Notes: generated from the sequence alone by a model not told the origin. A stretch of 34,628 nucleotides of DNA from Alphaproteobacteria bacterium CG11_big_fil_rev_8_21_14_0_20_39_49 (GCA_002787635.1 PCXK01000007.1:205894-240521), one strand, 5' to 3'. Shown: positions 25,660-34,628, numbered from the stretch's first letter. A program made the numbers and translations.

Positions 25660-26820
25660 TTACTCATTAGCATTAGAAGTTCGTTTAACTAAAAATGGTC
25701 GCAATTTTTCTAATGCATAATTAGTAAAATCTTCTACATTATCTAGAGATAATGCTTCATCACCACGTAACCTGATTTTTTCGAAAGCATAATCTACAGT
25801 ATCGCAAGCTATTCTATTAAGTTCTCTTTTTACATCATTTTGTCTTGAAATTCTCATTGGCGTATCAAGAGCTTCCTCCATAGAATCTGGGGGGATTTTT
25901 TTATGATCATATACCAACTCCATATCTGACTTTCTTAAAGGAATTTCAAATTCCAGATATATTTCTTCTCCAGATAGAGGGTCAATAGCATAAATGTCCT
26001 TGATAGCAGCCCCAGTATATTCATCTGAGAGACAAACTACCATTCTTTGCACGCTGAAGAATTCTACATATCCTAATAAAAGACCGGTTTGTGAATTTCC
26101 GGATATTGCCACACAGTGAAAAACCTTATCTTCCGGACGATTAAGAATTAAATCTTTCTCATAATACAATCCAAAACAATCCTTTTTATCAGTATTTCGT
26201 AGATAGTTAAGTGCATTTTTACATAAAGCGGCATCAATTCCATTTTTTTTGGCTAATGCTAATGTTGATTTTACAATGCTTTTTCCTGTATTTCCTGAAC
26301 CAAATGTAAAGCTGATATGAAGTGGATCTATACTGGCACTTTTTTCAACTGTTTCAAGCGTACTTAAATCTAATTTAGGATGCTTCTTTTTTAAATTAGC
26401 CAACATTTCTTTTGCTTCTTTATGAGAGCGTGCTGTAAAATTATATAAGGTTTTATCCCCTATTCGCTCTTTATTAAAGACTGGCTTTGGCAAATTTAAA
26501 CTACCGTCATGATTTAAAACCACTTCCTCGCCACTAATTGTTTTAAATTTTTGAGAGGGGGAATTCCCTCTTTCTCTTGTTATATTTAAGAGTAAGGCAA
26601 GCGGATTTAATTCTTTTGCCAGATCTAGATCCCAGGTTCTACCGTATTTATTATTACAATCCTGACAAATAAATCCTTTAATTTTTTTTCTTCCACCAAT
26701 CGAATTGGGAATAATATGTTCTTTAGAATCGTTAGAAGAGGTGAGCGTAACATCACACAATGCACATTGAGATCCTATCAATTCATTTTCTATAATATTA
26801 CTTATATGAGGATGATTCAT
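25660..26820 (-). CDS. HNH-endonuclease-domain protein
   Basis: The N-terminal 60 residues form a zinc-binding HNH domain: CALC (C19, C22), then KEHIIPNSIGGRKK with E34, H35 and N39, then CQDCNNKYG (C52, C55). The remaining 325 residues are unique: a mixed alpha/beta middle (LHISFTFGSGNTGKSIVKST) and a helical, charged C terminus. The family of the C-terminal part is not recognised. HNH proteins of this layout are often found on mobile elements or in defence islands. The neighbour is an integrase remnant, and the protein has no sign of truncation. No clear ribosome site precedes the ATG at 26820. Confidence 0.8.
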   Translation of the reverse strand: MNHPHISNIIENELIGSQCALCDVTLTSSNDSKEHIIPNSIGGRKKIKGFICQDCNNKYGRTWDLDLAKELNPLALLLNITRERGNSPSQKFKTISGEEVVLNHDGSLNLPKPVFNKERIGDKTLYNFTARSHKEAKEMLANLKKKHPKLDLSTLETVEKSASIDPLHISFTFGSGNTGKSIVKSTLALAKKNGIDAALCKNALNYLRNTDKKDCFGLYYEKDLILNRPEDKVFHCVAISGNSQTGLLLGYVEFFSVQRMVVCLSDEYTGAAIKDIYAIDPLSGEEIYLEFEIPLRKSDMELVYDHKKIPPDSMEEALDTPMRISRQNDVKRELNRIACDTVDYAFEKIRLRGDEALSLDNVEDFTNYALEKLRPFLVKRTSNANE

Positions 26821-26857
26821 CTATATTCCAGTGTTTTAACGAGTAACTGATAATACA

Positions 26858-27010
26858 CTAAGCATAAATTTTATCAAGCGTGATTGTTGCATCATTGAGA
26901 TAATCAGGATAGTGCTTGAGATAGTGTTTTTCTACAGTATCAACGCGGTTACCCATGATGCTGGCGATTTCCCATATAGGCACGCCCTTTTGTGCCATGA
27001 GCGTGGCACT
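26858..27010 (-). pseudogene. Tyrosine-recombinase (phage integrase) C-terminal remnant
   Basis: Read on the minus strand, 50 codons (SATLMAQKGVPIWEIASIMG, then NRVDTVEKHYLKHYPDYL, to IYA and a TAG) match the C-terminal end of a tyrosine recombinase. KGVPIWEIASIMG is the box before the catalytic tyrosine, and EKHYLKH carries that tyrosine. The rest of the enzyme, including the other catalytic residues, is gone; the frame is closed by a TAG just upstream. It directly abuts a tRNA-like sequence, which suggests an old integration junction. It is the clearest sign that 25660-27031 is a former mobile element. Confidence 0.8.
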
Positions 27011-27031
27011 CTAACTAGCTGAGCTAAGCAC
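27011..27031 (-). other. tRNA D-arm-like fragment beside the integrase remnant
   Basis: On the minus strand the bases TAGCTCAGCTAGTTAGAG match a tRNA from position 8 through the D arm. The acceptor stem before them (AAGTGCT) is poor and the anticodon and T arms are absent, being replaced by integrase sequence. It is therefore a fragment or a recombination scar, not a functional tRNA. The match is short, so chance remains possible. Confidence 0.4.
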
Positions 27032-27275
27032 TTCTTTTTTACAAAAAATGGAAAATCAGAAAAGAGAAAATACGCAGTTGATTCTAAATTGTAAAGACAT
27101 TTGCTGAGATTTGGCTGATTTTATGAACTTTTACAGGAATGAAATCCTAGGTAATGTAAAATAAATAAAAGGATAATTAGGAAAGTTTATATTCGGTTAA
27201 CACTTCTCTTGAACTAATCAAAAATTTATAGTTTATAATGTTAATGTATGAGGTAATTTATTTTTAAGGCATTTT

Positions 27276-27593
27276 ATGAATAGCAAAATAGTTGTATTTT
27301 TATCAGTGGGCTTGTTGTTTTTTACGAGTGAGGCGTTTGCAAGGTGTAATAAACCTTCTAAACCTGTGTGTTCGTCTAATGATGAAATATACAAGAATAA
27401 AGAAGCGTATAAAGTATGTCAGGCGGAGATAGAGGCTTTCCATTCGTCGGCTACCGAGCATATTGATTGCTTAAAGCAGGAGTTGCAGGTTATTACTCAG
27501 GAAATTCAATCGAAAATCGATATAGTGTCGGGTGAGGCAAACTCAATTATAAAAGAGTTTAACTGTAGATCCGGTAGCCAAGAGGATTGCTAG
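27276..27593 (+). CDS. Small secreted six-cysteine protein
   Basis: The 105-residue protein has a signal peptide (MNSKIVVFLSVGLLFFTSEA, cleaved before RCNKP) and a mature part with six cysteines, which could form three disulfides in the periplasm. The middle is helical (ACVCQAE-like spacing in YKVCQAEIEAFHSS and HIDCLKQELQVI). A similar Cys-pair layout occurs in short alphaproteobacterial secreted proteins of unknown role. No Shine-Dalgarno sequence is obvious. It lies 115 bases before the relA/spoT gene on the same strand, with no evident functional link. Confidence 0.72.
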   Translation: MNSKIVVFLSVGLLFFTSEAFARCNKPSKPVCSSNDEIYKNKEAYKVCQAEIEAFHSSATEHIDCLKQELQVITQEIQSKIDIVSGEANSIIKEFNCRSGSQEDC

Positions 27594-27708
27594 GGGAACA
27601 CCGCTCGGATTTTCTTCAAACTTTTAATTGTTAAAGAGTTGTTCTTGCTATATAAGTTAGCTGGCTTAATTTTTGTATTTAATCAATGCAATTGTTAAAT
27701 TTGGGGTT

Positions 27709-29871
27709 ATGGTAAAAGTCAGCAAAACAGGTCTAATAAAGAAAGTAAAAAAATACCTCCCTGATCTGAACGTTAAGGAGCTTGAAAAAGCCTGCGACTT
27801 TTCAAAGGAGTCGCACGGCACTCAAAAAAGAGCTTCGGGCGATCCTTATTATTACCACCCTTTGGAAGTGGCTTATATTCTTGCCGATATTAAGCTTGAT
27901 CAGGCATCTATAATTACCGCCCTCTTGCATGATACTGTTGAGGACACCCATGTTACACTTGAAAAAATAGAAGAAGAGTTCGGCAGGGAAGTGATGCAGC
28001 TTGTTGACGGGGTCACCAAACTTGCAAAAATAGAATTTCAATCCGAGCATAAAAGGCAGGCTGAAAATTTCCGTAAGTTACTCGTTGCAATGTCTGAGGA
28101 CATAAGGGTCTTGCTTGTAAAGCTGGCGGACAGGCTGCACAATATGAGAACACTGCATTATATAAAGTCACCTCAAAAAAGGCTGCGTGTTGCACATGAA
28201 ACCATGGAGATATACTCACCTCTGGCAGAAAGGATAGGTATTCAGCAGATTAAAAATGAAATGCAGGATCTTGCTTTTGCCGAACTGCACCCTGAAATAA
28301 GGGAGTCCATATCTAGCCGTCTTGAATATCTGCAAAACAGGGGTGATATATTTGTTGATAGTATATTAGAAGAAATGGAAAACACCTTAAAAGAGTATGG
28401 TGTTGAAGCGGAAATAAAAGGGCGGATAAAAACTCCATGTTCGATATGGCGAAAAATGGAAAGAAAAAACATCAGTTTTGAACAGCTTTCCGATATAATG
28501 GCGTTCAGGATAATTGCAAAAGATGTTAAGGACTGCTATCAGGCTCTTGGTGCGATTCACTGTAAATATAAGATGATACCTGATAATTTTAAAGATTTTA
28601 TAAGCACCCCTAAAGAAAACGGATATCAGTCGTTACATACCGTTATTATGGGACCTCGCCAAAAATTCATTGAAGTGCAGATACGTACTAGGCAAATGCA
28701 TGAAATAGCGGAGCTTGGGGTTGCCGCACACTGGTCTTATAAGCAGCAGCGTGATTATAGCACCGACGGAAAGCAATATAAGTGGGTTAGGGAACTTCTT
28801 TATATTTTGGAGCATACTACCGATCCTGAAGAGTTTCTGGAAAATACCAAGCTTGAAATGTATTATGATCAGGTATTTTGTTTTACTCCCAAAGGTGAAC
28901 TTGTGGCTTTGCCTAAAGGTGCTACTCCTGTGGATTTTGCATATGAGGTACATTCAAAGGTGGGTAATCATTGTTCCGGTGCTAAGATAAACGGTCGCAT
29001 AGCACCGCTTAGGACTACGTTGCATAATGGCGATCAGGTTGAAATAATTACTTCTGAAACGCAAACGCCTTCGCCTTCATGGGAGAGTTTTGTAGTTACG
29101 GGAAAAGCTAAAAGTGAAATCAGGCGTTATATCAGGGCAAGACAAAGGGAAGAGCATATAAGTTTGGGTAAGAATATACTTGAGAGGGATTTTAAAACCT
29201 CATCAAAAAAGAAATTCACCGACAAAGTTGTTGAACCTGCCCTTAAAAGCCTGAAAAAGAAAAAAGTTGATGATGTTTATGCTGCAATAGGAGCAGGCAA
29301 CCTTAACACATACGATGTTGTGCAGGCTATATTCCCCGATAAAAAAATCGCTAAAAAGAAAAATAGCCGCCTTTCCATATTTAACCTTTCATTTTCTAAG
29401 GAAAGGAGGAAAAAAGGTGATTCTATCCCTATTAAGGGGCTTACTCCCGGAATGTCCGTATATTTTGCCGAATGCTGCCACCCTATCCCCGGTGATACGA
29501 TAGTGGGTGTTGTTACAACGGGTAAGGGAATGACTATACATACGGCTGATTGTGAAATGCTGACAAATTTTGCAACTACCCCTGAAAGGTTGGTTGACGT
29601 TTCGTGGGGCAATACAAATGATGAAAAAGAGCCTTATGTGGGTCGTATTAAAGCGACATTGTTGCATAAGTCCGGTAGTCTGGCTAACCTCACTAATATT
29701 GTCGCAAGTGAGGGAGGCAATATCAATAACCTGAAAATTATTGATAGAAGACCTGATTTTTTTGAACTGATAGTAGATATCAATGTAATGGGTGCAAAGC
29801 ATCTATCGAATATAATTACCGCCCTTCGTACCAATTCAAGTGTTCACGCCGTGGACAGGTACAAAAAATAG
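27709..29871 (+). CDS. rsh: Bifunctional (p)ppGpp synthetase/hydrolase (RelA/SpoT)
   Basis: I start at ATG 27709 (MVKVSKTGLIKKVKKYLP), giving 720 residues; a TTG start at 27673 adds 12 residues. The GGGG before the ATG is very close for a ribosome site, so the exact start is uncertain. The order is HD hydrolase (about 35-190, with YYYHPLEVAYIL and LLHDTVEDT), synthetase (about 240-350, RIIAKDVKDCYQALG and ENGYQSLHT), TGS (about 385-450), a helical region, and a C-terminal ACT domain (about 645-715). Both active sites look intact, so it should make and destroy (p)ppGpp, as is usual for the single Rsh of alphaproteobacteria. Confidence 0.95.
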   Translation: MVKVSKTGLIKKVKKYLPDLNVKELEKACDFSKESHGTQKRASGDPYYYHPLEVAYILADIKLDQASIITALLHDTVEDTHVTLEKIEEEFGREVMQLVDGVTKLAKIEFQSEHKRQAENFRKLLVAMSEDIRVLLVKLADRLHNMRTLHYIKSPQKRLRVAHETMEIYSPLAERIGIQQIKNEMQDLAFAELHPEIRESISSRLEYLQNRGDIFVDSILEEMENTLKEYGVEAEIKGRIKTPCSIWRKMERKNISFEQLSDIMAFRIIAKDVKDCYQALGAIHCKYKMIPDNFKDFISTPKENGYQSLHTVIMGPRQKFIEVQIRTRQMHEIAELGVAAHWSYKQQRDYSTDGKQYKWVRELLYILEHTTDPEEFLENTKLEMYYDQVFCFTPKGELVALPKGATPVDFAYEVHSKVGNHCSGAKINGRIAPLRTTLHNGDQVEIITSETQTPSPSWESFVVTGKAKSEIRRYIRARQREEHISLGKNILERDFKTSSKKKFTDKVVEPALKSLKKKKVDDVYAAIGAGNLNTYDVVQAIFPDKKIAKKKNSRLSIFNLSFSKERRKKGDSIPIKGLTPGMSVYFAECCHPIPGDTIVGVVTTGKGMTIHTADCEMLTNFATTPERLVDVSWGNTNDEKEPYVGRIKATLLHKSGSLANLTNIVASEGGNINNLKIIDRRPDFFELIVDINVMGAKHLSNIITALRTNSSVHAVDRYKK

Positions 29872-30357
29872 GTGTGTTTTTGTTATAAATTCGTTCTGAT
29901 ACTTATTATTTTTATGAAGTATTTCGCCAATTTACGTAAGTAAATTATAGGGGGTCTAATTTAAATTGAAAGTATATCCCGGCATAAAGCGAGGATTACA
30001 ATCATGGGTGTCCAAAAGTGTAAATACTATAATTTAATGTGCTATATAATTTGACATTCGGTTAAATTTTTTTAACGGAAATGCATATATTTTCCTTATT
30101 TATAACAGTTTAACGATAATTGATATTAGTAGATATTTATGCATATATTACAAATCTTTATGAAATAAAAATGTATAAGTATTTATACTTTCGATTGGAA
30201 AAGACTAGTTTTTATAGTGGGTTAAGGATTTTTATTTGCTGTTGCAATTTCCATTTTTCTATATTATAAAGCAGACTCAGAGATTCTCAATTTAAATATA
30301 TTAACGATTGAAAGCTTAATATATTAATTGAAGACGGTATCTAAGTGTGCAATTAAA
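29872..30357. other. 486-base AT-rich gap before the PKS gene
   Basis: No gene or RNA is recognised. The gap holds two copies of ATGCATATATT (30081-30091 and 30139-30149) and a short GTTAAA-tttt-TTTAAC hairpin at 30061-30076. It is long compared with other gaps in the window and probably carries the promoter and control sites of the large gene downstream. Confidence 0.5.
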
Positions 30358-33300
30358 ATGGTTTTTTTCGTGTCAACTTCCGGTTATAAAACTTTTGTGT
30401 ACTCTCCTTCGCAATTCATTGATGCGTCAATCGCAATATCCGCTACAAGATGCGGTGAGGTCGGAATAATCGATGCAAGTTTGGAAAAAAACATTAATAA
30501 TATTTTTGCGTGCCTTAATAAGATAAATCAGCCTGAAACCGGTGCTAAAGGTGATTATGGGATACATCTCGGTAAATTTGATAAAAATGTGGTTGAAAGT
30601 TTAAAGCCGTATCTTGATTCAAACTTAAAATATGTAATTATAGGTTGTAATGACGCTGAAAAATATATTAAGGCAATAAGGGCTTTAAATAACGATACGA
30701 AGATATTGGTTGAATATACTTCTTTCGAATTATCCTCGTTTGTAGAAAAAAATGCCGATGGAATTATTGTAAAAGGTAATGAAAGCGGCGGTTTCGTCGG
30801 TGAGGAAAGTTGTTTTATCCTTTTACAGAAATTTATCGGTAAAACAAAGCTGCCTGTATTTGTAAGAGGCGGAGTGACTCCGCATGTGGCCGCCGCATGT
30901 GCCGCTATGGGAGTTGCCGGAGGGGTGCTGGATAATCAGGTTCTTTTGTTGAATGACAGTCCTGTGCAACAAAATTTACAAAAAATAATAGCCCCGTTAT
31001 CGGGAAGTGAAACAGTGGCGGTGGGTAACGGTGAGTGTGGAAGTTATTTCAGAATCCTGAATCGCCCTCAGCTAAAATATGCTAAGGGATTTATTGAAGA
31101 AGGTGAGGATAAGTCGCATAAAGAGCTTGTTGAATTAGTTGAAAAATATGAAATTAATTACGAAAATCCGTTAAACGGTATTTTGCCTTTCGGTCACGAT
31201 ATATGTTTTGCCGAAAGCTACCGCAAACAATACGGCACTGTTGCAAAACTTATTAAAGCTATTAATTTTGCCGTTGCTTCATATGCAGAGAGTATAAAAA
31301 ATAATGCTCCTTTAGCGGAAAATAGTCCGCTAGCACAAGACCTAGGCATTAGATACCCGATAGTTCAAGGACCGATGACCCGTGTTTCGGATACTGCGGA
31401 TTTCGCAAACTCAATAGCACAAGGCGGTGCGTTGCCGATGCTGGCATTTGCGTTGATGAGTCCTGAAAAAATAAAAATACTCTTGCAGGAAACTAAAGAA
31501 AAATTAGGTAATAAGCCTTGGGGAATAGGGCTTCTTGGCTTTGTAAAACCGCAAATGCTAAAAGAGCAGATTAATGCCGCTTTGCCGTTCAAGCCTGATT
31601 ACGCAATTATTGCAGGTGGTCGCCCCGATCAGGCGGTTGAGATGGAAAAACAGGGTATCCCGTCATTTTTGCATTTGCCGTCTGCTAATTTATTGGAAAA
31701 TTTCCTCAAAGGCGGTGCAAGAAGGTTTATATTCGAGGGGCGTGAATGTGGTGGACATATCGGTCCTCTTAGCAGCTTCACTTTGTGGAGTACCATGATT
31801 GACAGGTTGCAAACAGTTTTAGAAGAACAAAATATCAAAGGTGAAGAAGTGCAATGTCTGTTTGCCGGCGGTATTCATGATGAGTTTTCATCTGCATTGT
31901 TGCAGGTTATGGTTGCCCCACTGGCACAAAGGGGTGTTAAGCTCGGTATAATAATGGGTAGTGCTTATTTGTTCACCGAAGAAATAGTTTCAGGCGGCGG
32001 AGTTGTAGAGCAGTTCCAAAAAACGGTAATCGAATGTGAGCATACGGTAAATCTTGAATCCGGTGCAGGTCATGCCAGCCGTTGTGCCTACACTCCTTTT
32101 GCAAAGTCTTTCTTTGAAAAGAAAAAGCAGTACAAACAAAACTCAGAACTAAAAGCTGATGAGATTCGTGAGAATCTGGACAGGCTGATACTGGGTACTT
32201 TGCGAGTTGCCTCTAAAGGTAAGGTGCGTAAGGGTGATGAACTCGAAGACGTAAGCGTTAAAGACCAGCAAATCGAGGGCATGTATATGCTGGGGCAGGT
32301 AGTTCCGCTGAGAAACAGCGTTACTAAAGTTGAGAAGCTGCATAATCAGGTTATACAAGGGGCAGCCGAGTTGATATCTAAGAAGACTGTTTCTGCTAAG
32401 GCTAAGAAAAAAGCCGAAACAAAACAATCCGATATTGCGATAGTGGGAATAGAGGTTGCGTTGCCGGGGGCAAAAAATACCGCCGAATACTGGCAGAATA
32501 TCCTGAATAAAGTGGATTCGATAGTTGAGGTTCCTACGACACGTTGGGATTATAATCATTATTTTAATGAAGACCGTCATGCGAAGGATAAAGTCTACTC
32601 CAAGTGGGGCGGATTCATGGACGATATGGTATTTGACCCTATGAAATACGGTATCACTCCAAAATCAATAGAGTCTGTTGACCCTATGCAGCTTATGACT
32701 TTGGAGGTTGCTAAGGCAGCTTTGGTTGATGCGGGTTTTGACGAAGAAGATGATGAGCTTCGTAAGCGTACTGCGGTTATTATCGGTGCAAGCGGCGGTG
32801 CGGGTGATGTGGGTATGCAATACGGTATGCGTTCGGAATTACCTAGATTTTTAGGTGAGTTGCCGAAGGAACTTGATGAGAGTTTGCCGCAGTGGTCGGA
32901 GGATACTTTTGCAGGCATATTGATTAACGTTGTTGCCGGAAGGATATCTAACCGCCTTAATTTGGGTGGTGTTAATTTTACTACAGATGCGGCTTGTGCT
33001 TCTTCATTGAGTGCCGTTTATCAGTCTATTAACGAGTTGCAAAGCGGCAACTGCGATGTTGCGTTAACGGGTGGCTCGGACACGGTGCAGGGGGCGTTCG
33101 GTTATATGTGTTTCAGCCAGACTCAGGCACTATCGCCGACAGGTCGTTGTCGGACATTTGATGAATCTTCAGACGGTATCGTTATCTCAGAAGGGATAGT
33201 GATGATGGTATTAAAACGCTTAGAAGATGCACAGCGTGACGGCGACAGGATTTATTCGGTAATTAAAGCTATAGGCGGCGGAAGCGACGGCAAAGCCAAG

Positions 33301-34395
33301 GGTTTGAGTGCACCGCTCCCCGAAGGGCAGTTGCAGGCTATGAACCGTGCTTATGAAAAAGCCGGATTCTCGCCGGATACCGTAAAATTATTCGAGGCAC
33401 ACGGAACGGGAACCGTAGCAGGAGATACTTCCGAGTTGAAAAGTACAAGTGCTTTGCTTAAAAACGCAGGAGGCAAGCCGAAAAGTGCCGTGGTCGGGTC
33501 TGTAAAAACTATGATAGGTCATACAAAAGCTACCGCAGGTGTTGCGGGTATGGCAAAAGCAGCCCTTGCTTTATATTATAAAACTCTGCCTCCACACAGG
33601 GGGGTGAGCAAGCCTAATCATGCGTTTTTAGAAGATGATATGCCTTTTTATTTGGTAGATGAGGCGACTCCTTGGGTAAATGACGGTAAAAATCCACGTC
33701 GTGCCGCCGTTAGTGCGTTCGGGTTCGGTGGAACTAATTTCCATGCCGTTTTAGAAGAATACACAGGCGAATATCGTAGCTGGCTGAACAAAGCCGTTTG
33801 CGATAAATGGGAAAGTGAATTGTTCGTATTTAGCGGTGGCTCTAAAGAATCCTTAATTGCAGCTTTGGAAAAAGCAAAGGCGATTGTGCAATCAAATCCT
33901 GATATTTATTTGAGGGATTTTGCGAAGGCTTGTGCGAAGTCTTTTGTTAGCCCTCGTACTGAGGGAGAGGGGACTTGTGGGGCGGTTGTTTCTATCGTTG
34001 CCGATAGTTTTGAAAAATTGGCGGAAAATCTGCAAAACGCAATTTCGCATATTACAAACGGTGATAAGCTTGCTAAAAGCACTTACTATTCTAAAGGGCG
34101 TGAGCAGGGGAAATTAGCAGTGCTGTTTTCCGGTCAGGGTTCTCAATATACGGGTATGATACGTGAGTTAGCGTATAACTTCCATGTTGTTGTAAATGCA
34201 TTATCAGATGCCGATAAATGTTTAAATACCGCTTTTGAAAAGCGTTTTGACAAAAACCTGAGTGATTTTATTTATCCGCACGGAACTTATGACGATGCAG
34301 CCAAAAAAGCCGCTGAAAAAGCTTTGACCGGTACGGATATTGCTCAGCCTGCACTTGGTGCGGTTGAATCTGGTTTGTGGCAATTAGCATGTTAG
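30358..34395 (+). CDS. PKS/PUFA-synthase-like multienzyme (NPD-NPD-KS-AT), cut by TAG
   Basis: From ATG 30358 the frame gives 1345 residues; a TTG at 30328 adds ten. The ATG has no clear ribosome site. In order: a weak nitropropane-dioxygenase-like (NPD) half (about 1-210, FVRGGVTPHVAAACAAMGVA); a full NPD domain (about 330-590, IVQGPMTRVSDTADFANS, GRECGGHIGPLSS), as in the PfaD enoyl reductase family; a beta-ketoacyl synthase (about 690-1135) with Cys880 in DAACASS, His1015 in EAHGTGT and His1055 in GHTKATAG; and the start of an acyltransferase (FSGQGSQYTG near 1255). The TAG at 34393 ends it 12 codons before the AT serine. The family builds long-chain lipids or polyketides. Confidence 0.88.
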   Translation: MVFFVSTSGYKTFVYSPSQFIDASIAISATRCGEVGIIDASLEKNINNIFACLNKINQPETGAKGDYGIHLGKFDKNVVESLKPYLDSNLKYVIIGCNDAEKYIKAIRALNNDTKILVEYTSFELSSFVEKNADGIIVKGNESGGFVGEESCFILLQKFIGKTKLPVFVRGGVTPHVAAACAAMGVAGGVLDNQVLLLNDSPVQQNLQKIIAPLSGSETVAVGNGECGSYFRILNRPQLKYAKGFIEEGEDKSHKELVELVEKYEINYENPLNGILPFGHDICFAESYRKQYGTVAKLIKAINFAVASYAESIKNNAPLAENSPLAQDLGIRYPIVQGPMTRVSDTADFANSIAQGGALPMLAFALMSPEKIKILLQETKEKLGNKPWGIGLLGFVKPQMLKEQINAALPFKPDYAIIAGGRPDQAVEMEKQGIPSFLHLPSANLLENFLKGGARRFIFEGRECGGHIGPLSSFTLWSTMIDRLQTVLEEQNIKGEEVQCLFAGGIHDEFSSALLQVMVAPLAQRGVKLGIIMGSAYLFTEEIVSGGGVVEQFQKTVIECEHTVNLESGAGHASRCAYTPFAKSFFEKKKQYKQNSELKADEIRENLDRLILGTLRVASKGKVRKGDELEDVSVKDQQIEGMYMLGQVVPLRNSVTKVEKLHNQVIQGAAELISKKTVSAKAKKKAETKQSDIAIVGIEVALPGAKNTAEYWQNILNKVDSIVEVPTTRWDYNHYFNEDRHAKDKVYSKWGGFMDDMVFDPMKYGITPKSIESVDPMQLMTLEVAKAALVDAGFDEEDDELRKRTAVIIGASGGAGDVGMQYGMRSELPRFLGELPKELDESLPQWSEDTFAGILINVVAGRISNRLNLGGVNFTTDAACASSLSAVYQSINELQSGNCDVALTGGSDTVQGAFGYMCFSQTQALSPTGRCRTFDESSDGIVISEGIVMMVLKRLEDAQRDGDRIYSVIKAIGGGSDGKAKGLSAPLPEGQLQAMNRAYEKAGFSPDTVKLFEAHGTGTVAGDTSELKSTSALLKNAGGKPKSAVVGSVKTMIGHTKATAGVAGMAKAALALYYKTLPPHRGVSKPNHAFLEDDMPFYLVDEATPWVNDGKNPRRAAVSAFGFGGTNFHAVLEEYTGEYRSWLNKAVCDKWESELFVFSGGSKESLIAALEKAKAIVQSNPDIYLRDFAKACAKSFVSPRTEGEGTCGAVVSIVADSFEKLAENLQNAISHITNGDKLAKSTYYSKGREQGKLAVLFSGQGSQYTGMIRELAYNFHVVVNALSDADKCLNTAFEKRFDKNLSDFIYPHGTYDDAAKKAAEKALTGTDIAQPALGAVESGLWQLAC

Positions 34396-34628
34396 TTCGG
34401 GATAAAAGCCGATATGCTTGCAGGGCATAGCTATGGTGAGTTCGTTGCTTTATATGCATCGGGGCAGATAAGCTTTGCAGATTTGATGAAAATATCGGAA
34501 GCACGAGGAAGGCTTATCGTAGATAAAGCTAAAGAGGCAGGATTAGAGCTTGGAACTATGGCAGCGGTAAGGGCTGACAGAAAAGAAGTTGAGGCTATCA
34601 TAAAAGATATTGACGGCGTGGTGGTTGC
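34396..34628 (+). CDS. Continuation of the PKS acyltransferase after the TAG (partial)
   Basis: The same reading frame continues without another stop to the window end and encodes the expected acyltransferase core: FGIKADMLAGHSYGEFVALY with active-site Ser at 34429-34431, then helical residues normal for the domain. This is not an independent gene: no ribosome site or sensible start lies between the TAG and GHSYGE. Later domains (acyl carrier protein, reductase and others) would be beyond the window. Confidence 0.85.

Noticed and set aside
30328-30357. TTG start for the PKS gene
   Set aside because: It adds only ten residues (LKTVSKCAIK) without a ribosome site; the ATG at 30358 directly precedes the first beta-strand-like segment MVFFVSTSG, although neither start has a good Shine-Dalgarno sequence.
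34393-34395. TAG as a reassigned sense codon throughout the genome
   Set aside because: Several well-defined genes in the window end at TAG with the expected C termini (rpoN at 14147, terL at 19020, relA/spoT at 29871), so TAG is a normal stop here.

Overview
The window reads as chromosome of an AT-rich alphaproteobacterium. The evidence is the DivK-PleD pair, a PopZ-type polar organizing protein beside Pcm and TolC, an ECF sigma factor with an NrsF (DUF1109) anti-sigma factor, and sigma-54. It keeps ThiC and IlvD, so it has more biosynthesis than Rickettsia-like parasites. It also carries many dispersed palindromic repeats and an exported ankyrin protein, features often seen in host-associated or deep-branching alphaproteobacterial lineages. 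The genus cannot be read from the sequence.

Layout. 1-2109: the end of an acetyl-CoA synthetase gene, then divK and pleD (cell cycle, c-di-GMP). 2142-4074: minus-strand genes for a YihY/BrkB membrane protein, an ArsC/YffB-like protein, a MazG-type pyrophosphohydrolase and a small coiled-coil protein. 4331-9463: lipoprotein, thiC with a coupled membrane protein, GIY-YIG protein, Hsp20 and a secreted metallo-beta-lactamase-fold protein. 9465-11161: nrsF and ECF sigma (minus), then a DUF2282 bufferin precursor (plus) behind a SigF-like promoter; no bufB or bufC follows. 11359-14147: a PAS-GGDEF cyclase and rpoN. 14151-19020: scattered phage-type genes (a frameshifted AT-hook protein, two small unknowns, a complete large terminase) mixed with a lipoprotein, a PH-domain protein and several palindromic repeats. 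19026-25473: ilvD, then the minus-strand row pcm-tolC-popZ-ankyrin. 25660-27031: an HNH protein beside an integrase remnant and a tRNA-like fragment. 27276-29871: a small secreted Cys protein and a bifunctional RelA/SpoT enzyme. 30358-34628: the start of a giant multidomain PKS/PUFA-synthase-like gene (NPD-NPD-KS-AT), broken by an in-frame TAG just before the acyltransferase active site.

Most notable: (1) the orphan bufferin behind a putative ECF promoter next to its likely sigma/anti-sigma pair; (2) the amber codon in the PKS gene, with the reading frame open on both sides; (3) a gene broken only by a run of ten A residues, a candidate for transcriptional slippage; (4) a family of long nested palindromes, including two 120-bp copies and one that seems to have invaded the signal-peptide region of a lipoprotein gene.
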